Part shown: positions 28,966 to 38,145 of the stretch, in pieces
Numbering within the stretch: position 1 is the first letter of the stretch
Layout: every line of letters starts with the position of its first letter
Assembly (NCBI GenBank): GCA_005889475.1
Contig: VBGT01000075.1
Location: 1 to 51,206, forward strand
Source of the DNA: Chloroflexota bacterium
GTDB taxonomy: Bacteria; Chloroflexota; Limnocylindria; Limnocylindrales; CSP1-4
DNA: 51,206 nucleotides
Direction: 5' to 3'
Notes under the pieces: generated by a model
Database searches by the model: none
What the model saw: only the letters and a program-made list of their open reading frames with translations
Told to the model about the DNA's origin: nothing
Made by a program: the position numbers and the translations under genes

Positions 28966-29474
28966 GTCGCAGACTTCTTCGGCGGACGTGCGCGACCGGA
29001 TCGCCTGGCTTCCGTCTTCGTCGCCGCAACTGCCTCGGCGATCGCCTTGAATGACCCGAGCGTCCGCCGCGCGATCGGTCGCACGAACAATCGATCGACG
29101 AGCAGGCCCCATGCGCCGACCCGAGGCTTGAACTCGTGCTCGATCGAAGCCCGGCAGCCCGATGCCATGGGCGCGATGTGCCAGGTGACCTCCATCCCGT
29201 CCGTCGCGCCGCCCAGGTGGACGAACCGGAGCTGGAGTGCATCGGCGTCAACCCAAACGCGCGAGCGCCACAGCACCGGCAGACCCAGCCCGACGACGGG
29301 GGCGATCGGGCGGACGGCGACCATCTCCGCCGTCAGCGACTCATCGGCATGCCGCGTCAGGACCCTGACGCGAAGGTAGTGCGGGAGCAGGGCCGGCCAG
29401 CGCTGCACGTCCCGGGCGAGGTCGAAGACGAGGCTCGGCGGTGCCTCGACCTCGACCGTGACGGTCGAATGCAT
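28962..29474 (-). CDS. SRPBCC (polyketide cyclase-like) protein
   Basis: TVTVEVEAPPSLVFDLARDVQRWPALLPHYLRVRVL; 4-nt overlap with KAS gene. Confidence 0.85.
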   Translation of the reverse strand: MHSTVTVEVEAPPSLVFDLARDVQRWPALLPHYLRVRVLTRHADESLTAEMVAVRPIAPVVGLGLPVLWRSRVWVDADALQLRFVHLGGATDGMEVTWHIAPMASGCRASIEHEFKPRVGAWGLLVDRLFVRPIARRTLGSFKAIAEAVAATKTEARRSGRARPPKKSAT

Positions 29475-29487
29475 CGGCGGCGCGACG

Positions 29488-30687
29488 TCAGGGCGCCAGG
29501 AGCGCGGCGAGGAACCGCGGATCAAGCGCGCGGGCGGCGGGCACGATGTCGCCGATCACCAGGCCCATCGTCTCACGTACGCCATGCCGGGCCGCCAGAC
29601 GCCGTGCCGCGTAGTCGAACAGCGACGGTCGCGCCAGGAAGGCCTGCACGATCCGGCTCACGAGGTCCTTTGTCGCGAAGCGGGCGCGCATGGCTCGGTC
29701 GTAATCGGCGAGGGTGCTGGCGCCTCGGCCCGCAAGCGCCGCATCGATGGCACTCGCGGCAAGCTCCGCCGAGACGATCGCTCGGTGGAGCCCCTCGCCA
29801 GTGAATGGATCGAGGAAGCCTGCCGCATCGCCGACGAGCAGCCACTCGGTCCCGGCCCGCTGCGCGACGGCGTGGCCGAGCGGCGTCACTCCGGCGACAC
29901 GGTCCAGGGGCGTGAACGAGTCCGCGGGACCCGCACCGGCCTCCAGCACCCGGGAGCAGATTCCGTGCGCAACGGCGCGGCCGCCATCTCGGCGCAGGCG
30001 TTCGAACCACGATCGCCCGAGGACGATCCCGACGTTGACTCGTCCCCCAGGCACCGGCGCGATGCCGACGTAGCCGTCATCGATGACCACCATGCGCGCG
30101 TCGCGATCGTGCTCGGTGTCGGCGAGGTGGAAGCTCAGCGCTGCGCGCGGCCCGAGCGGCGACCTTCGGGCGACGCCCGCCGCTCGAGCCACCAGCGAGC
30201 GCAGTCCGTCGGCGCCGACGACTACGCGCGCGATCACGTCGGATCGGTCACCGCCGATCGCGAGTCGCGCGTGGTCGCGGGCAAGGACGACGCGTTCCAC
30301 CGTCGCGCCGAGTCGGACGTCCGCCCCAGCCGCGCTCGCCCGCCCGAGCAGGAGCGAGTCGAGCGCGGCGCGATCGAACCCGACCGGAGCGTCGTGCAGG
30401 CCGCCCGATCCGCCGTAGGTCAGCCGGAAGCCGAGGCCACGTGGCGTCTCGACTCGCATCGCCGCAACGGGCCGCGCCACCGGCGCGAGCTCCGGATCGC
30501 GAAACCCGAGCGACACGAGCGCGGCGACGCTCGCCGGCGATGCGAATACGCCGCAGGCCCGCCACCGCCACTGCGGGGCGCGCTCGAGGACGAGGACGTC
30601 ACGACCGCGCCGCGCCAGGAGCATCGCGGCCAGCGCGCCGGCGGGACCACCGCCCACGATCGCCACGTCGCGGAGCGCAGCGTTCAC
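29488..30687 (-). CDS. FAD-dependent oxidoreductase (geranylgeranyl reductase/monooxygenase-like)
   Basis: DVAIVGGGPAGALAAMLLARRGRDVLVLERAP, VVGADGLRSLVAR, WLLVGDAAGFLDPFTGEGLHRAI. Confidence 0.9.
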   Translation of the reverse strand: MNAALRDVAIVGGGPAGALAAMLLARRGRDVLVLERAPQWRWRACGVFASPASVAALVSLGFRDPELAPVARPVAAMRVETPRGLGFRLTYGGSGGLHDAPVGFDRAALDSLLLGRASAAGADVRLGATVERVVLARDHARLAIGGDRSDVIARVVVGADGLRSLVARAAGVARRSPLGPRAALSFHLADTEHDRDARMVVIDDGYVGIAPVPGGRVNVGIVLGRSWFERLRRDGGRAVAHGICSRVLEAGAGPADSFTPLDRVAGVTPLGHAVAQRAGTEWLLVGDAAGFLDPFTGEGLHRAIVSAELAASAIDAALAGRGASTLADYDRAMRARFATKDLVSRIVQAFLARPSLFDYAARRLAARHGVRETMGLVIGDIVPAARALDPRFLAALLAP

Positions 30688-31409
30688 CCACGCACCGCCG
30701 CGATCGCCCAGCGATGGCCGGCGATGCCCACGATCTCCCACACCGGTCGGAGGCCGGCTTCTGCGAGCAGCGCTCGGACCTCGGCCAGCGTGTACGCCCG
30801 GCGCACCGAGAGTGGGCCGTCGTGGAGCGTGAACCGGTTGCGCGTGAGGAGATGCAGCGTCAACCACGCCCCGAGCCAGCCAAGCCGGCTGCGCTCCAGG
30901 TCGTTGACGACGATTCCGACGCCGGCGACACGCAGCAGCTCGCGGAGGAACGCGCTCGCGTCGCCTGCCTCCAGGTGATGCAGGACGAGCGACGCGTGCG
31001 CGACATCGAATGCAGCATCGGGGTAGGGAAGCGTCCGACCGTCAGCAACCGCCAGCGACAGGTTCGCGTTGCGAGCGAGCGATGGCTCGAGCGCCAGGGC
31101 CGCCTCGATGATCTCCGGCCGGCTGTCCACGGCCGTCACATGGACGGCTCGCCAGGGCCCGCGGGCGTGGAGCATCCTTGCCGGGATGTCCGCCGCTCCC
31201 GTGCCGACGTCGAGGACCCGCAACGTGCCGAGCCCGGTTGGGACGAGCGGCGCGCCCTGTTCGATGAGGACGCGCATCGCCCTGAGGGACAGGTCGGCGC
31301 CGCCGAAGATCGCGTTGACCCGGCGCAGGTCGCGCAGGTTGCCGAGCAGCGTGGCTCGATCCGATAGGGCGCCGTCGAGATACTCGCTGGCGTCGCTCAG
31401 ACGGCGCAT
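30684..31409 (-). CDS. Class I SAM-dependent methyltransferase
   Basis: LRVLDVGTGAADIPARML, VTAVDSRPEII, FDVAHASLVLHHLEAGD; 4-nt overlap with FAD gene. Confidence 0.88.
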   Translation of the reverse strand: MRRLSDASEYLDGALSDRATLLGNLRDLRRVNAIFGGADLSLRAMRVLIEQGAPLVPTGLGTLRVLDVGTGAADIPARMLHARGPWRAVHVTAVDSRPEIIEAALALEPSLARNANLSLAVADGRTLPYPDAAFDVAHASLVLHHLEAGDASAFLRELLRVAGVGIVVNDLERSRLGWLGAWLTLHLLTRNRFTLHDGPLSVRRAYTLAEVRALLAEAGLRPVWEIVGIAGHRWAIAAVRG

Positions 31410-31482
31410 CCTCGTGATGATGCCGCCTCTGGCGCAAGCGATGCTCGGGAACCGATCGGGGCCAGCCGTCGTCCCCGGGCCG

Positions 31483-32391
31483 ATGCTGCGCTGTCTGGCC
31501 CTCATCGTGATGCTCGTTGCGGCATGCTCGGCCGCCGGTTCTCCCGGGCCGACGATCCTGCCCGGTCCGAGCGGCGGCGGCACATTGTCCTCGGCGGAGC
31601 TCAGACTGCGCCTGATCGACCAGCTCGGGCCGCGGTGGTATTGCGACCCCGACTTCTACCCCATCGCCGTCAATGACGAGATGACGCGGATGCGCACACG
31701 CTGGGCCGAGGTCCTCGCGGACGGCGAGGCGCTCGAGGCGATCCTGCAGCACGAAGGCCTCGCCTCCGTCGCGGTCGCCAACCTGACCGACGACCAGCGC
31801 CTTGCCGTCTACCGCGACTGGAAGGTTCTCAACTCGATCCAGCTCGACCCGGCGGGGGAGGGCCGCTACCGATTCGACTACCTCGCGCAGCCGGTGGGCG
31901 GCGCCACCGAGGGCACGCGCAGCGCCGGGACCATCACCGACCGAGGGGACATCACGGTCGAGCAACAGGCATCGGCCGGCGAACCGCCGTGTCCAATCTG
32001 CCTATCGCTCGGCACGCTCATCGACACGCCCGGCGGTCCGATCGCGGTCGAGAAGCTGCGACTGGGCGACCCGGTCTGGACGCTCGACGCCGTCGGCCGG
32101 CGCATCGCCGGGACGGTGATCGCGCTCGGCTCGACGCAGGCGCCGAAGGACCACCACGTGCTCCGAGTACGGCTTGGCGACGGGCGCTCGGTGACCGCAT
32201 CACCCGGGCACCCGCTGCTCGATGGCCGGCCCCTTGGCGACCTTGGTGTCGGCGATGTCGTCGATGGCAGCCAGGTCGTCGCGATCGACTCGCTGCCGTA
32301 CCCGAGCGGCGAGACATTCGACCTCGTCGCCTCCGGCACGACAGGCGCCTACTTCGCCGGCGGGATCCCCCTCGGGACGACGCTCCGCTAG
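31483..32391 (+). CDS. Lipoprotein with C-terminal Hint (hedgehog/intein) domain
   Basis: Lipobox LIVMLVAAC; CLSLGTLIDTPGGPIAVEKLRLGDPVWTLDAVGRRIAGTVIA and DGRSVTASPGHPLLDGRPLGDLGVGDVV (Hint blocks A and B), C-terminal TTGAYFAGGIPLGTTLR. Confidence 0.82.
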   Translation: MLRCLALIVMLVAACSAAGSPGPTILPGPSGGGTLSSAELRLRLIDQLGPRWYCDPDFYPIAVNDEMTRMRTRWAEVLADGEALEAILQHEGLASVAVANLTDDQRLAVYRDWKVLNSIQLDPAGEGRYRFDYLAQPVGGATEGTRSAGTITDRGDITVEQQASAGEPPCPICLSLGTLIDTPGGPIAVEKLRLGDPVWTLDAVGRRIAGTVIALGSTQAPKDHHVLRVRLGDGRSVTASPGHPLLDGRPLGDLGVGDVVDGSQVVAIDSLPYPSGETFDLVASGTTGAYFAGGIPLGTTLR

Positions 32392-34265
32392 ACGAGATCG
32401 CGCTCGGGCGCCCGCGTCTCGCGAACACCATCGAGGCGGCGCACCCCGGGCACGGTCTTCGACAGGTAGTCGAGCACGACGCCGAGCTGGCGGACCCGCT
32501 CGTCGACGTCGAACGAGGAATGGCCCGTCCCGAACAGATAGAGCTCGTGCGGATGGCCGCGCGCCTTCAGCCGGTCGACGTACTTGAGGATCTGCGGCAG
32601 CGGGCAGCGGCTGTCGTGCTCCCCGGCCAGGAGCAGGAGCGGCGCGGTGACCCGGTCGACGTACTCGATCGGGGAGCGTTCCTTCATGAGCTCCGGCACG
32701 TCGTCGGGCGTCCCGCCGAGCAGGGCGCGGTCATATGCCTGGAGCAGCGGCGACTCATCGGCATAAGCGGACGCGAGGTCGGCGACGGGCACGCCGGCTA
32801 CCCCCGCGATGAACCGCTCGGGGTGCATACCGTGCATCAGCAGCGTGAGGTAGCCGCCCCACGACCAGCCCGCGATCACCGAGCGCTCGGGATCGGCGAT
32901 GCCCCGCGACAACAGGTCCTCGTGACCGGCGACGATGTCCTCGACCTCGGGCCACCCGATGTTGCGGATGAGCGTGTCGCGCCACGCCGCACCGAAGCCG
33001 ATCGAGCCGCGGTAGTTGAGCATGGCCACGCAGAAGCCCATGTCGACGTAGGCCTGGACCTCGGGCGCCCATCGATCAAGATCGACGGAGGTGGGCCCGC
33101 CATGGATGAACATCAGCGTCGGCCAGGGCTTCGGGCCATCGGGCTCCACCAGCCAGCCCTGGACGCGCTGGCCGTGCGGGTTGGCGTACTCCCAGGGCAC
33201 GAACGGGCGCCCGGGGGGCGCCGACTGCGGCGGCGCGAGGATGGGTTCGTCCTTCCCGACCTGGAACACGACCCCCGGGTGCTCGCCGCGCTGGAGCCGG
33301 TACCAGACGTCGCCATCCGGCCGAACGCGCGCGCCCGAGAGGCTGCCCTCGAGCATCGGCAGTGCTTCGAGCGCGCCGGTCTCGAACGTGTACTTGTGCA
33401 GGTAGTTCCGGCCGTCACGAAGCTCGAACAGCAGGAGCGCGCTGCCGTCCGGCCACCAGTCGGCGACCTCGGTCAGGCGGTCCCATGGCAGCGGGATGTC
33501 GGTGACCTCGCCGGTCTCGACGTTCCAGATGGCCGGCGCGCGCTCGCCGCGCCGCTCGTGGCCGATGGCGAGCCGCGGGTCGCCCGGGATCGGCGACCAG
33601 CCGAACGCGCACAGGGCGCGGCCCTCGTCATGCAGGTCCGCCTTCACGTCGCCGGTGCGGGCATCGAGGATGCGCAGCGAGGGATGGATCAGGTCGCCGT
33701 GCTCGGCGTGCTCGATGCACAGGAGCGATTCGTCGGTCGACAGCGCGGCGTGGTCGGCCGCCGCGGTCATCGCGTTCGAGCCGCCGAGCTGGAGCGACTC
33801 GGAGCTCGTTGCGATTCGGCGCGCGGGTCCGCCGCCGTCGGCGACGAAGAGCGCAAAGCCATCGCGGTCGCTCACGCCCGCCGCGGTGCGGGTCCGGCCG
33901 ATGGAGATGCCCTCATCCCAGCCCGCCGGCAGGCCCTCGACGAGCGGCTCCGCAGCCGTGCCTGTGCCACCGACGAATGGCGTTGCAACCCACATGCCCG
34001 ACTCGTCGCCGGTGAGGTCGCGATGCCAGACCACCCACTCGCCATCCGGGTTGATCTCGCCGCTGATCAGCCCGACTGGCTCATCGGTGATCTGTCGCTT
34101 CTCGCCCGTCGCGAGGTCCCATGCGTGCAGCTGGTACACGCCACTCTCCGATGAGGCGAAGATCACCCGGTCCTTGGCGTGGCGCGACCAGTGCGGAAAG
34201 CCGATGATGGGCGCACGAAAGCGGCGCTGCCACAGCGGTTCGGGATCGGGCACGCGCGGCAGCAT
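32388..34265 (-). CDS. S9-family (prolyl oligopeptidase-like) serine peptidase
   Basis: Beta-propeller N-terminus; WPTLMFIHGGPTSVDLDRW, VIAGWSWGGYLTLLMHGMHPERF (GWSWGG), GEHDSRCP, GTGHSSF. Confidence 0.92.
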   Translation of the reverse strand: MLPRVPDPEPLWQRRFRAPIIGFPHWSRHAKDRVIFASSESGVYQLHAWDLATGEKRQITDEPVGLISGEINPDGEWVVWHRDLTGDESGMWVATPFVGGTGTAAEPLVEGLPAGWDEGISIGRTRTAAGVSDRDGFALFVADGGGPARRIATSSESLQLGGSNAMTAAADHAALSTDESLLCIEHAEHGDLIHPSLRILDARTGDVKADLHDEGRALCAFGWSPIPGDPRLAIGHERRGERAPAIWNVETGEVTDIPLPWDRLTEVADWWPDGSALLLFELRDGRNYLHKYTFETGALEALPMLEGSLSGARVRPDGDVWYRLQRGEHPGVVFQVGKDEPILAPPQSAPPGRPFVPWEYANPHGQRVQGWLVEPDGPKPWPTLMFIHGGPTSVDLDRWAPEVQAYVDMGFCVAMLNYRGSIGFGAAWRDTLIRNIGWPEVEDIVAGHEDLLSRGIADPERSVIAGWSWGGYLTLLMHGMHPERFIAGVAGVPVADLASAYADESPLLQAYDRALLGGTPDDVPELMKERSPIEYVDRVTAPLLLLAGEHDSRCPLPQILKYVDRLKARGHPHELYLFGTGHSSFDVDERVRQLGVVLDYLSKTVPGVRRLDGVRETRAPERDLV

Positions 34266-34297
34266 AGCCGACCGTCGCACCCGTACCCTTGGCGCCG

Positions 34298-35221
34298 ATG
34301 GGCGGCATTGGTGGCATCGGCGGGCGCGCACTGTCCGCGAGGTTGGGCCGGGTCGGGATCTGGTCGTTCGCGCTGCAGCGGCTGACCGCCGCCGACGCGG
34401 GCGCCGCGATGCGCGAATACGAGCGGCTGGGGTACCCGGCGGTGTGGATGCCCGAAAGCGTGGGGTCGAAGGAGGTCTTCGCCCACGCCGCGCTGCTCCT
34501 GGCTGGAAGTGAGCGCGCGATCGTGGCCCCCGGCATTGCCAGCATCTACGCCCGTGACCCGATGGCCATGGCCGGCGGCGCGAAGGCCCTCGCGGAAGCG
34601 CATCCCGGGCGCTTCGTGCTGGGCATCGGGGTGAGCCACGCGCCGTCCGTGGCGACTCGCGGCGGGAGCTACGGCAAGCCGGTCGAGACGATGACCGCGT
34701 ACCTCGACGGGATGGCCGCCGCCTCGTACGCGGGCCCCGAGCCCGGCGAGCCCGTGCCGCTGGTCCTTGCCGCGCTCGGGCCCCGGATGCTCGAGCTGGC
34801 GGCGGCCCGCGCGGACGGGGCGCACCCGTACTTCGTCCCGGTCGAGCACACGCCGATCGCGCGCGCCGGCCTCGGTCCCCAGCCATGCCTCGCCGTCGAG
34901 CAGACCGCGGTGCTCGCGACCGACCCGACCGAGGCGCGCCGCATCGGGCGCGGGTTCGCCCGCCACTACCTCGCGCTGCCCAACTACGCAAACAACCTGC
35001 GCCGCCTCGGCTGGTCCGACGACGACATCGCCAGCGACGGTAGCGACCGCCTCATCGACGCGGTCGTCGCCTGGGGCGACGCCGACGCGATCGTCGCCCG
35101 CGTGAAGGCGCATCTCGACGCCGGCGCCGACCACGTCTGTGTCCAGCTCCGCGCCGAGTCCTCCGCGGACCCGTCGCTGGCGGGCTACGCCGAGCTCGCG
35201 GCCGGCCTCCTGGGGCTCTAG
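34298..35221 (+). CDS. LLM-class (F420-dependent-type) oxidoreductase
   Basis: RVGIWSFALQRLTAADAGAAMREYERLGYPAVWMPESVGSKEVF; FVLGIGVSHAP; TIM-barrel luciferase-like family. Confidence 0.88.
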   Translation: MGGIGGIGGRALSARLGRVGIWSFALQRLTAADAGAAMREYERLGYPAVWMPESVGSKEVFAHAALLLAGSERAIVAPGIASIYARDPMAMAGGAKALAEAHPGRFVLGIGVSHAPSVATRGGSYGKPVETMTAYLDGMAAASYAGPEPGEPVPLVLAALGPRMLELAAARADGAHPYFVPVEHTPIARAGLGPQPCLAVEQTAVLATDPTEARRIGRGFARHYLALPNYANNLRRLGWSDDDIASDGSDRLIDAVVAWGDADAIVARVKAHLDAGADHVCVQLRAESSADPSLAGYAELAAGLLGL

Positions 35222-35263
35222 CGACGCGCCGGTCTGGAGGGAGGCTGCGCGTATGATTCGAGC

Positions 35264-36763
35264 GTGACCACCGAATCGAAGGCGCTCCGACCGTGGTCGG
35301 GCGATCGGGCCCCGGCGGACTGGGGCATCGGGGACGGGCAGGCGGTCCCGTGGGAGTACGCACCCGCACCCGAGTCGAAGGACGTCGTCTCGATCAAGCC
35401 GCGCTACGGCCTCTTCATCGACGGGCGCGAGGTGAACGCCTCCGACGGGGGCTGGTTCCCGAGCGTCAACCCGGCGACCGAGGAGGTCATCGCGCAGGTC
35501 GCGAAGGCCACCACGGCCGACATCGATCGGGCCATCCGCGCCGCACGGCGCGCGCAGAAGACACGCTGGGGCAACCTGCCCGGCCGGGAGCGGGCGAAAT
35601 ACCTCTTCCGGATCGCGCGGATCCTCCAGGAGCGGTCACGCGAGTTCGCCGTGCTCGAGTCGATGGACTCCGGCAAGCCGATCAAGGAATCGCGCGACGT
35701 CGACGTGCCCCTGGTCGCCAACCACTTCTGGTACTACGCCGGCTGGGCGGACAAGCTCGAGTACGCCTTCCCGGGCCGGGTCGCGAAGCCGCTCGGCGTC
35801 GCGGCGCAGGTCATCCCCTGGAACTTCCCGCTGCTGATGCTGGCGTGGAAGATCGCGCCGGCGCTCGCGGCCGGGAACACGGTCGTGCTCAAGCCGGCGT
35901 CGACGACGCCGCTCAGCGCGCTCCTCTTCGCCGAGCCGAGGTCTGCCGGCAGGCCGACCTGCCACCGGGCGTCGTGAACATCGTCCCCGGGCCATCGGAC
36001 ATCGGCATGCACCTGGTCAGCCATCCGGGCGTCGACAAGGTCGCCTTCACCGGCTCGACCGGCGTCGGCAAGCTCATCCAGAAGGCGACTGCGGGCACGA
36101 ACAAGGCGCTGACGCTCGAGCTCGGCGGTAAGGCCGCCAACATCGTGTTCGATGACGCGGCGCTCGACCAGGCCGTCGAGGGCATCGTCAACGGCATCTA
36201 CTTCAACCAGGGCGAGGTGTGCTGCGCCGGTTCGCGCCTCCTCGTCCAGGAGTCCGTGCAGGGACCGCTGATCGAGAAGCTCAAGGACCGGCTGTCGACG
36301 ATCCGCGTCGGTGACCCGCTCGACAAGAACACCGACGTCGGCGCGATCAACTCCAAGGCCCAGCTCGAGAAGATCACCGAGCTCGTCCAGGCCGCCGGCG
36401 TGCGACCTGCCCGATCGGGGCTACTTCTTCCGGCCGACGCTGTTCACCAACGTCGCCCAGAGCCACCGGATCGCGAAAGAGGAGATCTTCGGGCCGGTGC
36501 TCTCGGTGCTGACGTTTCGAACGCCCGACGAGGCCGTCGAGAAGGCGAACAACACCCCCTACGGCCTATCGGCCGGCGTGTGGACGGAGAAGGGGAGCCG
36601 GATCCTCTGGATGGTCCGCAAGTTGAAGGCCGGGGTCGTCTGGGCCAACACATTCAACCGGTTCGACCCGACGTCGCCCTTCGGCGGCTACAAGGAGTCG
36701 GGCTTCGGGCGCGAGGGCGGCATGCACGGGCTGCACGCCTACGTGAGGCTCGAGGATCGCTGA
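35264..36763 (+). pseudogene. Aldehyde dehydrogenase interrupted by two frameshifts
   Basis: N-terminal part in frame 2 (...TPLSALLFAE), middle in frame 1 (EVCRQADLPPGVVNIV...NQGEVCCAGSRLL...ELVQAAG), C-terminal part in frame 2 (CDLPDRGYFFRPTLFTNV...RLEDR); breakpoints ~35935 and ~36400. Confidence 0.85.
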
Positions 36764-36764
36764 G

Positions 36765-37133
36765 GTGGCCGGCCGGCCTGTTGCGCTCGCGCAGGGGCCG
36801 ATCTCGCTGCCGAGCGCGGTCGAGCAGCTGACCCAGGCCTGGCATCCGATCGACATCGTCAGGGCCAACGACGCCATCGTCAGGCTCGCGCGCCTCGAGG
36901 GCTCGTTCGAGTGGCATGCCCATGACGAGGACGAACTGTTCCTGTGCTGGTCGGGCGGGTTCCGCATCGAGCTCGAGGGCAGCGCGTCGATCGAGCTCGC
37001 GGCGGGCGACCTGTTCGTGGTTCCGGTCGGCACCCGGCATCGTCCGGTCGCGGACCATGGCCCGGCGTACGCGATCCTGCTCGAGCGACCCGAGACGCTC
37101 CAGTACGGCAACCCAGCCGACGAGGAGCACTGA
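36765..37133 (+). CDS. Cupin-domain protein
   Basis: LEGSFEWHAHDEDELFLCWSGGFRIELEG...GDLFVVPVGTRHRPVA; GTG start. Confidence 0.85.
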   Translation: MAGRPVALAQGPISLPSAVEQLTQAWHPIDIVRANDAIVRLARLEGSFEWHAHDEDELFLCWSGGFRIELEGSASIELAAGDLFVVPVGTRHRPVADHGPAYAILLERPETLQYGNPADEEH

Positions 37134-37134
37134 G

Positions 37135-38094
37135 GTGCATCCGCGCCGAGAGGGCACATCCGGCGAGGTTGTCTCTCGAGCACGAACGGTGCGCGTCCAA
37201 CCCTCGCCCGACGATCGGATCTCGATCCGCAAGACCTACAAGCTGTACATCGGCGGGCAGTTCCCGCGGAGCGAGTCCGGCCGGTCCTACGAGGTGAGCG
37301 CCGCGGATGGAACGCCGCTGGCCAACGCCGTGCGCGCTTCGAAGAAAGACCTCCGCGACGCGGTGCGTGCCGCTCGCAACGCCTTCCCCGGCTGGGCCGA
37401 GCGCACCGCGATGAACCGCGGCCAGGTCCTGTACCGAGTCGCGGAGCTGATGGAGGGCAGGCGCGACCAGTTCACCGCCGAGGTCGGCCAGGCAGAAGGA
37501 TTGCGCGTCGATCGGGCGCGCGAGGTGGTCGCTCGGGCGATCGATCGCTGGGTCTGGTACGCCGGCTGGGCGGACAAGATCGCGCAGGTGCTCGGCTCGT
37601 CGAACCCCGTCGCATCCGACTACTTCAACTTCACGATCCCGGAGCCCACCGGTGTCGTCGGCGTCGTCGCACCGGAGGTGTCCTCGCTCCTCGGCCTCGT
37701 CTCACGTCTGGCACCGCCGCTCGTCGGCGGCAACAGCGTCGTGGTCCTCGCCTCCGAGTCGCGGCCGTTGCCGGCGATCACCCTCACCGAGGTCCTCGCG
37801 ACCTCGGACGTGCCGGACGGCGTCGTCAACGTCCTGACCGGCCGCAAGCGCGAGCTCGTGCCCGTCCTCGCTGCGCACGTCGACGTCGATGCGCTCGACG
37901 TCTGGGGCGTGCCGGAAGACCTGCGCACCGACGTGGAGCTGGCGGCCGCGGATAGCGTGATGCGCATCGCGCGTCGCCCGAAGGGCACGACCGACGCTCG
38001 GTTCGACTGGCTCGACGACAAGGCGAGCGAGCGGCCCGAGTGGATCGCCGCGTACCTGGAGATGAAGACCGTCTGGCACCCGATCGGGGTCTAG
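37135..38094 (+). CDS. Truncated aldehyde dehydrogenase-like protein lacking the catalytic half
   Basis: KLYIGGQFPRSESGRSYEV, VRAARNAFPGWAERTAMNRGQVLYRVAELME, WVWYAGWADKIAQVLG; ends without the ELGGK or catalytic Cys region; start GTG 37135 or GTG 37189. Confidence 0.82.
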   Translation: MHPRREGTSGEVVSRARTVRVQPSPDDRISIRKTYKLYIGGQFPRSESGRSYEVSAADGTPLANAVRASKKDLRDAVRAARNAFPGWAERTAMNRGQVLYRVAELMEGRRDQFTAEVGQAEGLRVDRAREVVARAIDRWVWYAGWADKIAQVLGSSNPVASDYFNFTIPEPTGVVGVVAPEVSSLLGLVSRLAPPLVGGNSVVVLASESRPLPAITLTEVLATSDVPDGVVNVLTGRKRELVPVLAAHVDVDALDVWGVPEDLRTDVELAAADSVMRIARRPKGTTDARFDWLDDKASERPEWIAAYLEMKTVWHPIGV

Positions 38095-38110
38095 ACGACG
38101 TCGTTCAGTA

Positions 38111-38145
38111 TTGTCTGAACATTCAGAACGTTCTACAATCGCCCG
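38111..38145 (+). promoter_or_regulatory. Promoter with overlapping palindromes upstream of GbsR/MarR-like regulator
   Basis: TTGTCT (38111-38116) - N17 - TACAAT (38134-38139) - N6 - GTG 38146; TCTGAA-CA-TTCAGA (38114-38127) and AGAACGTTCT (38125-38134). Confidence 0.72.

Noticed and set aside
31989-34154. 721-aa plus-strand ORF opposite the S9 peptidase gene
   Set aside because: Starts inside the Hint gene in another frame; the S9 peptidase motifs on the minus strand explain the region.
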